This document shows, in pieces, positions 11,716 through 24,559 of a stretch of 64,000 nucleotides of DNA (position 1 is its first letter; every line of letters starts with the position of its first letter). The notes below the pieces were generated by a model. The model was not told the DNA's origin, did not search any database, and saw only the letters and a list, made by a program, of their open reading frames with translations. The stretch is from contig JACEFZ010005131.1 in NCBI GenBank assembly GCA_014155875.1, positions 364,001 to 428,000 of the forward strand, given 5' to 3'. The position numbers and the translations under genes are program-made. The DNA comes from Cepaea nemoralis (Eukaryota > Mollusca > Gastropoda > Stylommatophora > Helicidae).

Positions 11716-12524
11716 CAATCAATCAATCAATCATGTGCCATGCCGGAAAGCGTGGGCGGTCATGACTCGCCATTTCACTCGATCACCAGTGTCGTGGATC
11801 AGCTCAGTGTTCCTGTCTCGTCCATGCCATGTGGCCAAGCCATCCAGGTATTTTCCTCTCGGTCTTCCTCTTGGTCTGTTCCCTTGCCAGTTGTCACCAA
11901 GTTCTCCAATCCATTTCTTCTCATAACATGTCCAAGAAATTTTGACTGTCTACGTCTAATTTCTCTAATCAGTTTACGATGTTCATTTGTCTCCTGTAGT
12001 ACTTGGTCATTGGTTTTTCTGTCTGTCCATGGTATTCTTTGCATTTTCCTCAGAAACCACATTTCTGCAGCCATCAGATGTTTTTCAGCTTGACTGCTCA
12101 TTGTCCAAGTTTCACATCCATACAAAAGAACAGGCTCTATGTATCCCCTCCACACTTTTTTTCTCGTTTCAATTGACATCTTTTTATTGGTCAGAATGTT
12201 TTTCATCTTGCTAAAGGCTACTTTCGCCATTCTTGTTCTAATCTCTTCAAGGCATCTCCCATCAGATGTTATGAATGTTCCAAGATAATTGTACCGATTC
12301 ACTTGTTGAAGAATATTTCCATTTACTTGTATATTACATTGTGGCACTTCTTCCTTCCTAGTGATGACCATAACCTGAGTCTTTTTACAATTTAATTCTA
12401 ACCCCAGTTGCACACTGTGTACAACAACCGCATCTACTAATTGTTTCAGGTCCTGCGCATTGTCTGCAATTAATACTGTATCATCTGCATATCTAATGTT
12501 ATTGATGTTTCGTCCTTCAGTGCT
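11716..12524 (-). mobile_element. RTE-like LINE copy C, 5'-truncated, nested inside copy B
   Basis: Starts (minus strand) at the NIRYADD motif region (about 12515) and runs to the C-terminal end and a (TTGA)n tail, seen on the plus strand as 'caatcaatcaatcaatcatg' at 11716. It is flanked by identical 11-bp sequences 'ccttgccttct' at 11705-11715 and 12525-12535. These form a target-site duplication in the VEGKG codons of copy B. A 204-codon frame (12413-11799) covers most of it, showing little decay, so this insertion is younger than copy B. Confidence 0.85.
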
Positions 12525-13430
12525 CCTTGCCTTCTACAAACCTACATTGTTCTTCTCCTATTTCGGGTTGTATTTTCTTCCTAACTCTTTGCATGATAAT
12601 TCTCATCAGAACCTTCGTGATGTGGCTCATTATACTTATTGTTCTATGTTGATCACATTCCATGGCTCCTGATTTCTTCGGGATTGCAAGAAATAAAGAA
12701 TTACATAATTCAGGCGGTATATCTCCAGTATCGTATATTGCGTTCAGCAGTCTGGTGATTTGGTCTATTCCAGTCTTGCCAGTTTTCATATGGTTAAGAG
12801 CATTCTGAACTTCCATCTTCAAAATTAATGGTCCTTCATTATTATTCCTAAGATCATGTTCTTCTCTTGTATCATCATAAAGGTCTTTCACATAATCTGA
12901 CCAGGCATGTATAATCTGATCTTTTTCTATTATGATTTTGCTATCTTTGGTTTTTAGGCAACCCGTTGATGTGTGTGTGTGTTATTTTGTTAGTGATGTC
13001 ATTAATTATTTTGTGCGTTAATTTGGTATTCCGGGTGTTGTGTTGGTTTTCAATGTCCTTGCAATTTTCCTCAAGCCATGTTTCTTTTGCCTCTTTGCAT
13101 AGCCTCCTAATTTTCCTGTGAATCTCTTTATATTTTTCCTTGTTATTTTTGTTATTCCTTCTTACTTCCATGAGTTTTAAGATGACTTCCGTCATCCATT
13201 TCTTGCGTCCTATTATCGTTATTTTTTGGGATGGTTGTTTCTGCAGCTTGGTTGACTGATTTCTTCAATTTTTCCAATTGGTCACTGACGTCTTGAAATA
13301 GTATTTCCATATCGGACAATGCATCGAATCTGTTCTTTACCTCTAAGTTGAATTTATCTTTTATTTCCTCACTCTTCAGTGACTGTAGATCAAATTTTGT
13401 GTTTCTTAGTGGTGAATATTTGACTTTCTT
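12525..13430 (-). mobile_element. RTE-like LINE copy B, 5' part
   Basis: The minus strand carries the end of the endonuclease-RT linker (KVKYSPLRNTKFDL, KNRFDALSDMEILFQD, QAAETTIP) and the RT start (NNNEGPLILKMEVQNALNHMKTGK, LYDDTREE, IPKKSGAMECDQHRT, GEEQCRFVEGK) with frameshifts. It is truncated at its 5' end near 13430, next to a purine/pyrimidine-rich (AC) region. It joins 11715 across the nested copy C. Confidence 0.78.
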
Positions 13431-13435
13431 ATATA

Positions 13436-13944
13436 TAAACACACAAACACGTGCGTGCATATGAGCACATACGTGCATGTAGACAAGTAGACATACATAA
13501 ATACACACAGACATGCATGCACATAGAGAGACAGACAGACATCCATTGTAACAATGTTTTCCCGTAGTGAATTTGAATAACGAAGACAAAAACAATAGTT
13601 TGCACGATTAATCTGCATAGGCCAGTTTGGTGCAAACAGAAGTACTTGAAAGTCAGTTTAAAATTACCGTGATAGACAACTGAAATTACTGTGTGATTAT
13701 GCGTATATTTCAGCATGAATGATGTATATAATTACTTTACTTTATGCTGTGTGATTTATGCAGTATATACCTGCCGAGATGCAGCGAAACATATCAGGCA
13801 ATAAATCGTGCAATCTATTGTTTGTGTCTTCATTAGTCATAAAGATTTATTAATCCATCCATCCGTCCATCCATTAATCCATTCATCCACTCAACAACAA
13901 CACACACACACAAACGCGCGCGCGCACACACACACACAAACGCG

Positions 13945-13981
<37 letters not shown>

Positions 13982-14330
13982 CCTCTACCAACTGGCGTGG
14001 GCGATACTGCTTCTCAATATCTGACCAATTCCAACATGTATCAATTCGTGCTCTGACACCCTTCCATTCCATTCCATGACACAAAGACACCGTCTAGAAT
14101 TTTCGTTCACGCTCTTCCTCTTTCTCTCTTTCCACATATATTTCCTGCTATCACAAATTGTTCAAGTTTTCCCCTTCTGACAATAAAGTCAAACAATGGA
14201 GACTGTCTCATTCTGATGATTATTGTAAGTTGTCTTCGTGTCTTAGGCACTTGCAAAACATTAAAGGTGCTCCTTTTGGCTGCCTTAAGGAATTTTCATA
14301 ATTCTTCTTGTTAACTATAATTCTGAGGCC
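13436..14330. other. Unassigned spacer with (CA)n tract
   Basis: Holds an 'acacacaaacacgtgcgtgc' type tract at 13436-13530, (TCCA)-like and (CA)n runs at 13855-13980, and otherwise AT-rich DNA with nothing recognisable. Confidence 0.55.
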
Positions 14331-14414
14331 TTCAGGGAGGCAGCGAGAGAAAATTTGACAATACTATATATAAAATACACATACAATACATACAAGCCCA
14401 CACACACAAACCAC

Positions 14415-17334
14415 CACCACCACCACCACCACCGCCGCCACCACCATCACCACCACCATCAGCATCACCATCAGCATCACCACCACCACCACCGTCACCA
14501 CCACCACCACCACCACCACCACCATCAGCATCACCACAACCATAACCACCACCACCACCGATCACCACCACCACCACCACCACCACCACTACCACCACCA
14601 CCGTCACCACCAGCACCACCACCATCACCACCACCACCACCACTACCACCACCACCGTCACCACCACCACCACCACCGTCACCACCAGCACCACCAGCAC
14701 CACCACCACTACCACCACCACCGTCACCACCACCACCACCACCGTCACCACCACCACCATCACCACCACCACTACCACCACCACCGTCATCACCACCACC
14801 ACCACCACCACCATCAGCATCACCACAACCATAACCACCACCACCACCATCACCACCACCACCACCACCACCATCACCACCACCACCACCGTCACCACCA
14901 GCACCACCACCATCACCACCACCGTCACCATCAGCACCAGCACCACCATCACCACCACTACCACCACCACCACCACCACCATCACCACCACCATCACCAC
15001 CACCACCATCACCACAACCACTACCACCACCATCACCACCACCATCATCACCACCACCATCACCACAACCATCACCACCATCACTACCACCATCACCACA
15101 ACCATCACCACCACCACCATCACCACAACCACTACCACCACCATCACCACCACCATCACCACCACCACCACCACCACAACCATCACCACCATCACTACCA
15201 GCATCACCACCACCACCATCACCACCACCACCATCACCACCACCACTACCACCACCATCACCACCACCATCACCACCACCACCATCACCACCACCACCAT
15301 CACCACCACCACTACCACCACCATCACCACAACCATCACCATTACCACCACCACCACCATCACCACCACCACCATCACCACCACCACCATCACCACCACC
15401 ACTACCACCACCATCACCACCACCATCACCACCACCACCATCACCACAACCATCACCACCACCACCACCATCAGTACCACCACCATCACCACAACCATCA
15501 CCATCACCACCACCATCACCACCATCACCACCACCACCATCACCACCACCACCATCACCACAACCATCACCATCACCACCACCACCATCACCACCACCAT
15601 CATCACCACCACCATCACCAACACCACCATCACCACAACCATCACCACCACCACCACCATCAGTACCACCACCACCAGCACCACCACCATCACCACCACC
15701 ATCATCACCACAACCACCACCATCACCACCACTATCACCATCACCACCACCACCACCATCAATACCACCATCACTACCACAACCACCACCACTACCACCA
15801 CCACCATCACCGTCACCACAAGCACCACCACCATCACCACCACCATCACCACCACCATCACCACCACCGTCACCATCAGCACCAGCACCACCACCACCTC
15901 CACCATCACCACCATCACCACCATCACTACCACCATCACCACCACCACCATCACCTCCACCACTACCACCACAACCACCACCAGCACCATCACCATCACC
16001 ACCACTATCACCACCACCATCACCACCACCACCACTATCACCACCACCATCACCACCACCACCATCAGTACCACCACCACCATCACCACCGGCACCAGCA
16101 CCACCACCATCACCACCACCGACACCACCAGCACCACCACCATCATCACCACAACCACCACCATCACCACCACCAACACCACCACCACCACCATCACTAC
16201 CACCATCACTACCGCCATCACCACCACCACTACCAACACCATCACCACCACCGCCACCACCACCGCCACCACCACCGCCACCACCACCACCACCACCACC
16301 GCCACCACCACCATCAGCATCACCACCACCACCACCACCACCATCAGCATCACCACCACCATCACTACCACCACCATCACCACCACCATCACCATCACTA
16401 CCACCATCACTACCACCATCAGCATCACCACCACCATCACCACCACCACCATCAGCATCACCACAACCATCACCACCACCACCACCACCACCATCACCAC
16501 CACCATCACCACCACCACCACCACCATCACCACCACCGTCTCCATCACCACCACCACCATCAGCACCACCACCACCATCACCACCATCACCACCACCACC
16601 ACCACCAGCACCACCACCATCACCATCACCACCACCACCATCAGCACCACCACCACCATCACCACCACCGTCACCATCACCACCACCACCTTCACCACCA
16701 CCGTCACCACCACCACCATCACCACCACCGTCACCACCAGCACCAGAACCATCACCACCACCATCACCACCACCGTCACCATCAGCACCAGCACCACCAC
16801 CACCACCATCACTACCACCATCACCACCACCATCACCACCACCACCACCACCATCACCACCATCACCACCACCACCATCATCACCACCACCATCACCACC
16901 ACCACCGTCACCATCAGCACCACCACCATCACCACCACCGTCACCATCAGCACCAGCACCACCACCACCACCACCATCACTACCACCATCACCACCACCA
17001 TCACCACCACCACCACCATCACCACCATCACCACCACCACCATCATCACCACCACCATCACCACCATCACCACCACCATCATCACCACAACCACCACCAT
17101 CACCACCACCATTACCACCACCATCACCATCACCACCACCACCACCACCACCACCACTACCACCACCACCACCACCATCACCACCACCGTCACCACCAGC
17201 ACCACCACCATCACCACCACCACCACCATCACCACCACCACCACCACCATCACCTCCACCACCACCATCACTACCACCATCACCACCACTACCACCACCA
17301 CCACCATCACCACTACTACCACCACCACCACAAT
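14415..17334. repeat. 2.9-kb CCA/CAT triplet array
   Basis: Nearly uninterrupted trinucleotide-phase sequence made of CCA, CAT/TCA, CGT and AGC triplets. Because no triplet combination creates stops on the minus strand, two frames of 946 and 999 codons run through it (Gly/Asp-rich and Val/Met-rich). A plus-strand His/Pro frame also exists. There is no non-repetitive exon, signal sequence or domain. Local 30-60-bp duplications are visible, for example around 16320-16345 ('catcagcatcaccaccacc'). Confidence 0.93.
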
Positions 17335-17339
17335 AATAA

Positions 17340-18090
17340 GATGAGTGTGTCCTTAACTGGGGTGCAAACATAGCTCACCGTATTTTCCTGTCTGTTTCCC
17401 TATAATGTTTCTTCGGTCCTATATTTTCTGTAAGTGCACATCAATACTCCTAAAATATTTAACATTATATTTCAATGACCTTTGGAGTTTTCATAGTAAA
17501 TGACATTTCTGTGACACCCTCGTCCTACAAGGAACGACGCAACCGAACACAGCCGGAACGAGATATTGCTTGCGTCTAGACCCTGGTCTCAATGAGTCTT
17601 CGAGTGAAGCTGTAGCAACTGAATTAGTTCTACTCATACTTCATTCACGTTCATAGCAATTGGCGAACGCCCAGAGCCACTAAGACAGTTCGTGAGCAAA
17701 TTCACAGTTTTGATTATCGCGCACAGAAGTAGAAAAGGGAATTAGAGATTAAAAGAAGCAATAGACAACATAATAATTGAAAGCTATAGTTCAACACCTG
17801 GATTCGAACCTGTTTTCTCTAGTTGACAACTGCGCCTCGCAGCTGGAACAAGTGTACTTCGACGCACGACTAACTAGACATTCTTTATAAAAAGTGCCAG
17901 GTCTATCGCCCACCTCAGTTCACAACTATGGAATATGGAGAAAAAAAAATTCGTATCTAAACATTGAAATTGCACCATAGGTCTCAGAGTTTTATATTAA
18001 CCCAGCATATGTCAAATTAACAAACACACAAACACATCGTACCGTAATACTGTGTCCATTATATATAATAATAACAACGATTAAACGAAA
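17340..18090. other. Spacer with a minus-strand tRNA-like remnant
   Basis: At 17790-17890 the minus strand shows a B box ('ggttcgaatccagg') with a possible tRNA-like head upstream of it ('gtgcgtcgaagtacac'), probably a SINE remnant. The rest is unassigned AT-rich DNA. Confidence 0.4.
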
Positions 18091-18094
18091 AAAA

Positions 18095-18605
18095 ATTTCA
18101 ACACCCTACTTTTGTTTTTAAAGTTTTAGTGAATTTAATTAAAAAACCAGTCAATTTTTAAAAAATCCGCAAACACCCTTGGTAATCGGAGACAATAATG
18201 CTCCGGATTGTTGGTCAACAAAGTGTTCCGTTCAATTAGTGCTCATATTGAGTTTATTTTATTCAATGCCAACCATGTCCCTAACATTTTATAGCTTTTA
18301 CTTTGAAAACATTCACTAAAAAATATGAAAAGATGATGGTTTTAAAACATCATCTAATTTTTCTATAAATAGCCATTCAAATTCAAGATGGCCGCCATGA
18401 TCATGTGACAAATTTGCATAAAACATATATATTTATGCACAACAACCATTTATAACAGTGCTCTGAAAATTTCAACACCCTACGTTCAATTTTAAATTTT
18501 TAGTGAATTTAATTAAAAAACCAATCATTTTTTTAAAAATCCGCAAACACCCTTGGTAATGGGAGACAGTAATGCTCCGGATTGCTGGTCAGCAAAGTGT
18601 TAAAG
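18095..18605 (+). repeat. Direct repeat of ~135 bp with 235-bp spacer
   Basis: Two copies, 18095-18232 and 18465-18602, share 'aaatttcaacaccctac', 'tttagtgaatttaatt', 'aatccgcaaacacccttgg' and 'atgctccggattg'. The spacer holds 'caagatggccgcc' (18384-18396), which resembles a YY1 motif. It could be a dimeric satellite unit (period about 370 bp), or the ends of a small direct-repeat-flanked element. No reverse transcriptase, primer site or polypurine tract was seen. Confidence 0.6.
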
Positions 18606-18974
18606 AATGACATCTATGCTTATTCATTTTCTTGGCGTGATGATAATTTGTTCGAAGACCTATAGTTCACACGGAAATATAATTAACGTACACACAAATG
18701 GTATCCCAGTAAACCACGTAGCTTAGTTTGACGAGCGGTTTAACTGACAATCGCACGGTTGAAGGGCTCTGTTAGATTGGCTTCAGAACCTGCTCAGTGA
18801 AACAAAGGCGAGGAGCAACTCTGCTGAATTCTGGGAGATAACGACAAAACCTTCGGCAGTCAATAGACGAGACAACTGTAGCGTACTTCTTTGTAACCCC
18901 GCAGACAGGCGTGTAGTGTCTGGGGTCAAACACCTGAGGCAGTCAACAAACCGCGGAATTACGTTTAGAAAGAA

Positions 18975-19260
18975 ATCACCTTCATCATCATGTCCCGCCG
19001 CCGATAAGCGTCGATGATCATGTTTGGCCAGGCCACAAGGTCACCCGAGTCTCAAATGCTGCTTTCATACAGTGTATAAACAAGGTTGCACGTCATTTGC
19101 AAGACGTTGCGATCATCCCCAGGTTTACTTTAAAAGCAATTTTACGATATGTATTCTGCCATTACTGTCTGAACGAGAAGTCAACGTTTAAGGCCAACTG
19201 ACCGGTGTAGGAAATGAACCCACTATCTCCCTTTCAGCACACAGGAAGTTTAATAGCGAG
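18975..19260 (-). mobile_element. Retroposon remnants (LINE 3' end and SINE A)
   Basis: At 18975-19040 the minus strand resembles the end of an RTE-like LINE ('cgcttatcggcg' near 'gacatgatgatgatg'). At 19155-19260 the minus strand matches SINE A ('acgagaagtcaacgtt', 'gaccggtgtagg'). Both are short and diverged. Confidence 0.45.
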
Positions 19261-19794
19261 AGTTATAAACGGCTCGGCCACGCTGAATTCTTCATATTTG
19301 GTAATACACGGAAAAAGTAATTATTAGGAAACCATTGAGGCCACATAAGTACTTGAGAAATGGCATTAGAAATACATGTATCCACGGGTATTAATGAGCA
19401 CTCGTGTAAGTAGAGGCCAGAAGAAGAGATTAGAGGACACACAAGACAGAATACAAACTGGAAAATATGGTGGCCACCCCAACACTCGAACATCTCGGTT
19501 GAAAATGTGGACAGCACCTCACTGAACGAATACTTCTTTCTTTTGAGCTATGACCAGCTTGACAGTATTTTATAGAGGAGTTTCTGGTTGGCAGTGAGTT
19601 GATCATTGTAGTTTTCAATTTTCATATTGTATATGCCCTCTAATTTCTACATATAGTGCAAATCAATACTCGTGGAATTATTTCTCACTTTGTTGGATGT
19701 TGTGTGAGCCATCGAATCATAATACAGTAGGAGTGTACAAGCCGGGTTCCCTTGATGTGCACTCGTTTGTGTAAGGTTTAAGATTTCTTTCTTT

Positions 19795-20265
19795 TCCATC
19801 TCGCAGAAGGTAGCCTTTGGTAAGATGGAAAACATACTGACCAATAAAAAGATGTTAATCGCTACGAGATGAGGAGTGTTGATGTGCTACAGTGTACTTT
19901 TGAATGGATGTGAAACGTGGACAATAAGCAGACAACCTGGGAAACATCTAACATCTAATGACAGTGGAAATGTGGTTTAAGTGGGAAATGCAAAGAATAC
20001 AATCACACACAGACAGAAAAACCAATGAGCAAGTCCTTCAAGAAGAGAATGAAAATCGCAAACTTTTTAGAGGAATTAGACGTAGACAGTCAACATATTT
20101 TGGGTACATTATGAGAAGAAAAGACTAGAGAACTTGGTGACAACCGGAAAGATTGAAGGGGAAATGAAAAGGAGACGGCAGAGAAGTAAATATCTTGGTG
20201 GCTTGGTCATGTGGCAATGTCGAGACAAAAACACAAAATTGATCCACAAAACTAATTCGTCTCCA
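19795..20265 (+). mobile_element. RTE-like LINE copy D, C-terminal fragment
   Basis: Matches copy A from the AFSKMKNILTNK region through CETWTMS, RKTNEQVLQE and FG.IMRR to the GRQRSK basic block. It is interrupted by stops (for example in 19870-19990) and a small duplication ('aacatctaacatctaatg'). The 3' tail is absent; it breaks off near 20265. Confidence 0.7.
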
Positions 20266-20269
20266 ATAC

Positions 20270-20950
20270 ATATGCCCACCACCTGTTGGTCCATAGCCGC
20301 TTATTGGGCATTCGTGACTAACCTTTGTATATTTCTATAGGTAACAACATAATCCTCCGACAGATAAGCCTTTAACCATGCAGGCTTCAGTCTCAGAAGC
20401 GAGAACTTTAGCGCGCCAAATGATGTATTATTATAAAATGAAGCTACTTTGATATATATTTTCTCTTCAGACATGTGAACTTGCTCTGTGTTAATTGGGG
20501 ATTCTTGAGATTTCTGCTTTCTGTGCGTAGGACGGTTCATTTAGTGCTGTCTCTAAAATGTTGCTTTGTCTGATTTTCTTGATTATTGCCTTGCATGCTG
20601 ATAACTGCCTCCTCTGTGTGGGGGTATGCCAGAAATATCCCCAGTCCTTTCTGTTTCAGTTTTCGTAAAAAATTGTTTGCGCTTATTTCCTGTTAGTGTA
20701 TTGTGGAAATTCGCTTATTTCCGTGTCACAGCATTGCTATTATTTTCCCCACTGAGTTTCTATGAGCTTAAACATGATTATGTCTTTGCATTTAGCTTTA
20801 CTAGCTGTCACACCTTTTTGATTTCGGGCTTTTCTGGTTAAGTTTTCCTATTTGATGTCTTCATGAGTTTTCATGTTTTGTGTCTGTTTAATATTTCCCG
20901 GTATTTTAACATTTCACTGTTTCTTTTCTTTATTTTGTTTATATCTTTTA
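20270..20950. other. Unassigned spacer
   Basis: T-rich DNA with a few short open frames that show no domain or splice-flanked exon pattern. Confidence 0.45.
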
Positions 20951-20984
20951 GTCCTTGTTAGTTTCAGGATGTTGTATCTCTGTT

Positions 20985-21720
20985 AATTCAGCTCGTCAAG
21001 CTATGCGACACCATATTTCCGCCGCCAACTTCAGCAATACAAGGACAATGATTTGGCTACGTATAATCACTACCAACTCCGACTGGCTGTGGATACCGGA
21101 GGAACACCCACTGCATGAAGTCCTGGACATAGATAAGGGCTACAGGCTGATAAGAGAAAAATCATGGATTGCTCAAGCAGAGGACAAAATCAGAGAAGTT
21201 TGTATCCTAGAATGCATTGTGGAGAGGAGAGGAATAGATCAGAATGTCAGAGAAAATGTCACACTTGTGCTGGGTTTTCATTACACTGTGTCGGGAGCAT
21301 GGGGGAATGGCTAGCAGGCAGCACTGAAAGGAAGGTACAACAATTGATACACGACAATATACGCTCATGTGATGTAATCATCTATACGGACTATTCTGTG
21401 CTAAAGAAGTGCCTGTTGGTTCATAGCAAAGACTAATGGACGTTATGTAGTGCAGGAGAACCTGGCATATGATAACATAACATCTAGTCTAAAAGTGGAG
21501 GTGGAGGGGTCACTAAGGGGTTTCGATGGCTGGAAGAGAAACAGTACAAATATTTTGCTATTGCAAAAGACACAGAGCCTGCTGAAAATGGTGAAGACGG
21601 GCATGCTTCGTGCAAAGTGTCATGCTTCAATTATATTAACAAGGAAAAGGAGCATCTATTGGATGTTTACCCCCAGGGCAGGCTGGTGTGTTGGAAAAGG
21701 ACAGATTGACTGTATCTGCA
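20985..21720 (+). mobile_element. LINE J family, decayed RNase H region
   Basis: Translation matches the 41.6-42.3 kb copy in order: HPLHE.L...IREKSWI.QAEDKIR.VCILE, then IIYTD.SVL, NGRYVVQENLAYDNITSSLKVEVE and SLLKMVKTGMLRAKCHASI. The catalytic aspartate region reads IYTDYSVL (Gly lost). Frameshifts occur near 21310, 21415 and 21560. It ends at an (ATAC)n run (21738-21795). Confidence 0.7.
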
Positions 21721-21839
21721 TTGTCGGGTGGATGATAATACATACATACATACATACATACACGCACAAACACACAAACACCCACATACATACAGTACTA
21801 TTTCGATTATATTTTTCATGAAGGTGCTATTCCACTCAC

Positions 21840-23900
21840 ATAAAGTGGCGCGGTCAGAGGTTACAGGAGCTCAGACCTCGTCTCAGAGTTAACTATATTA
21901 AAGGATAACTAGATGCAGGAGGCATAAGGGAAACAACCTCGTCTGGCTAATGTGTAGGACACTTCACGGGATGTGGATCCACGCGTGTTGGGAATTGTAA
22001 TCCGAGCGAGGTGTAGAGGGCAGTGAGAGAGTGAGAGGTACGCCGTGGCTTGGAACGCTGGTAGAAGTTCTACGATTCTGATTCTTTTACTTTCTCAGTA
22101 TGTAATGTCGTTAGAAATATAGTTAATAAATACGGTATGTGTTGCTAAGTGGTTTAAAAGACTGGTTAATATCATCAACTTTGAGTTTAGTGGTGGCTGT
22201 TCTCAGCAAACTGTTATTACGAGCAAATATACACAATAATAATTAGTTAGAAAGACGAAGATTTCGCAAGAGACAAAACGGTGGTTATTTAAATCGAAGT
22301 ATGTGGATTCATTCCGAGAGCAGCAGTCACCATAAGTGGCGATAGGTTCGAACCCCTGTGTGATTACAATTGCTGTGTATTTTTATATTTTATAGTTTGT
22401 CCTCTGTGTCAGCGTCTGTAACGTGGGGACAATGAACTTAATTTCACAGATCCGGACATACCTGGATCGAAGTAAGTCGAAGATGATTTGGGAAAAGATC
22501 ACTTTTCCCTAATGGTATAAATGTCGGCAGTTAAGAAAGAAATGCCAAATTACGGAACGTAAAATTGCCTAGATATCTCAAACAGCCAATAAATGTTGGA
22601 GTTGGTTGAGACGTTCTGTAAAGAATATGCAACTAACTTTGTTATTATATCCTCTAATATCTACTTCGTCTCTGTATTTCTTTGAGTGCCAATCATTGCC
22701 CGCTTATTTAAAAACGGAATATAACATATTCACGCGTTTGTCTTAAGGACTGAATGGTTTGATGTGCAATAAGGATGTTCTGTCGGCGAACTAACTAAAA
22801 TGGTACATTATTTTCCCTGTGCAAAAGTATAGACCCTACAAAGTAATCAATCAAAACAACATTTACAAATTTACGTAGCCAATTATTTAACATCTTTCCT
22901 TTTGCACTGAAGTTCCCGCTTTAATTTATTTGTTTTTGTGTTTGTGTTTTGGGAGTGTGATTCATTCATTCGCCTACAGATTAGACAGCCTAACCTGAAG
23001 TGCTACCAGGGAACTCAACAAACAAGGCACACTTAAACAATTCAATGTTTCAATAGAACTTGCCATTTTAATCACGCGAGAAATTGCAAAAAATGTAAGT
23101 TAAGTAAACAGTAAAGATTTGGATAATCCGTCGTGTTCAGAAATATGCTTTAGACAAACGTTGTTGTTTACTTAGTTGCTTTTCTTCGAATGTTTTAGTT
23201 CTTTTAATAAAGATTTCTCACAAAGCGATGGATTGCGCATTTATCTCGTGGTTGTGGGAGCCGCAGCAACGCAGAGGCTAGCACGTTTGCTACCTACTCC
23301 CGTGGGCACGGGTTCAAATTCGCAGGGAGGAAGATTTTTAAGTCATCCTGATTTTTATGTGGTAAAAGTAATGTAAACGATAATTTTACATTCCTTACAC
23401 CGTATGGGGTGGGGACTGAGATGGATACAGAATTAACCATATTTTTATAGTCTAATCAATACTAGATTAATGATGTAATCTGTGTGACGACGGCCACCTT
23501 TACTCTTCACGTCATCTCCTGGTGTCTTTGTAAAAGAATTAGAGCCGAAGTTCACTTTAAAAATTCGCCCTTTAAGGATGACTACCGGGGGGCGCTTGCG
23601 TGCGTCTAGTTACTACACTACCGCGGCTTCCTAGTCCTATGTAGCCTAATATGGGTGTAAATAAATTTCTTAGAAAGTAAAGTATGGCCGGCGTTATATT
23701 GACTACATCCCCCTCTCTAACCCCTCCCCAACCCCAGAATATCGCATGGTCGATAAAACGTGAAGACTAGCATGATATACCGAATGCGCCTAAATAACTT
23801 TTGTGTTTGTCGCGTGTTTCTGGTATAGTTTACTGTACTTGGTGGTTCCTAACCAGACTAGGCATCAGGCATGGCCCGAGTACTTCTTATTATACTTAGC
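21840..23900. other. Spacer with SINE traces
   Basis: SINE tail-like sequence at 22525-22640 ('gccaaattacggaacgtaaa', 'gttctgtaaagaatatgc') and tRNA-like heads at 22270-22360 ('ataggttcgaacccc') and 23255-23335 ('gaggctagcacg' with 'cgggttcaaattcgc'). Otherwise nothing recognisable; no exon found. Confidence 0.5.
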
Positions 23901-23934
23901 GCCAAATGAAGTGGTTAGAGAAATTACGGCAAAT

Positions 23935-24178
23935 TTTCCAGCCAGTAAGTAAAGTAGCTTTACTAATCGACTCTACAAAGTCCGTAGCTTCACTAGTTGA
24001 CTCTAAAACGTGCGTAGCTTCTTCAGTAGTTGACTCTAGAAAGTCAGTAGCTTCACTAGTCAAATCGTTGACTCTAAAAGCCGTAGCTTAACTAGTCGAC
24101 TCTACAAATCCGTAGCTACACTGGTCGACTCTGCAAAGTTCGTAGCTTCACCACTAGTCGACACTACAAAGTACGTTT
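23935..24178 (+). repeat. Short ~30-bp tandem repeat
   Basis: About eight diverged units around 'ctagtcgactctacaaagt' followed by 'ccgtagcttca'. The period varies slightly through small indels. Confidence 0.8.
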
Positions 24179-24559
24179 CAGGAACCACATCTTTGTTGCA
24201 TCTAAGTTCTTCTTAGTAGAGACCTATTAGGCCTCGTGTTTTTGATGTCCTGCTGCCACATCGGGCACGCGAGACCTCATTGTGTTTCGCCCTTATCGGC
24301 GAAGGCTAGACGTTCAGTCCACCACACCAGGATCGGGATTGGGGGTGGGGTGGGGGATATCCGTTTTCTTATTTTATGAAAACTCGAACGGTCAAATCCG
24401 TTGCATAAACGTAGTTTATGTGATCAAGAGGGGTAACACGTAACTTCTGATCTATTCAACCCCCATCCCTCACCGACTGCCCCAAACCTGAGCAGGCAAG
24501 CTAACATTTAATGATCGTCTTTCTATAGGCTGTCTGTCTTAATGAATTTGTGTATTATA

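Noticed and set aside
14332..17371. Open frames of 999 and 946 codons on the minus strand
   Set aside because: They follow from a stop-free triplet array; no unique sequence, start context or domain, and alternative frames are equally open.
18095..18605. LTR retrotransposon
   Set aside because: No TG...CA ends, primer-binding site, polypurine tract, gag or pol between the direct repeats.
20626..20841. Small membrane-like protein (71 codons)
   Set aside because: Hydrophobic composition results from T-rich DNA; no start context, homologous domain or exon support.
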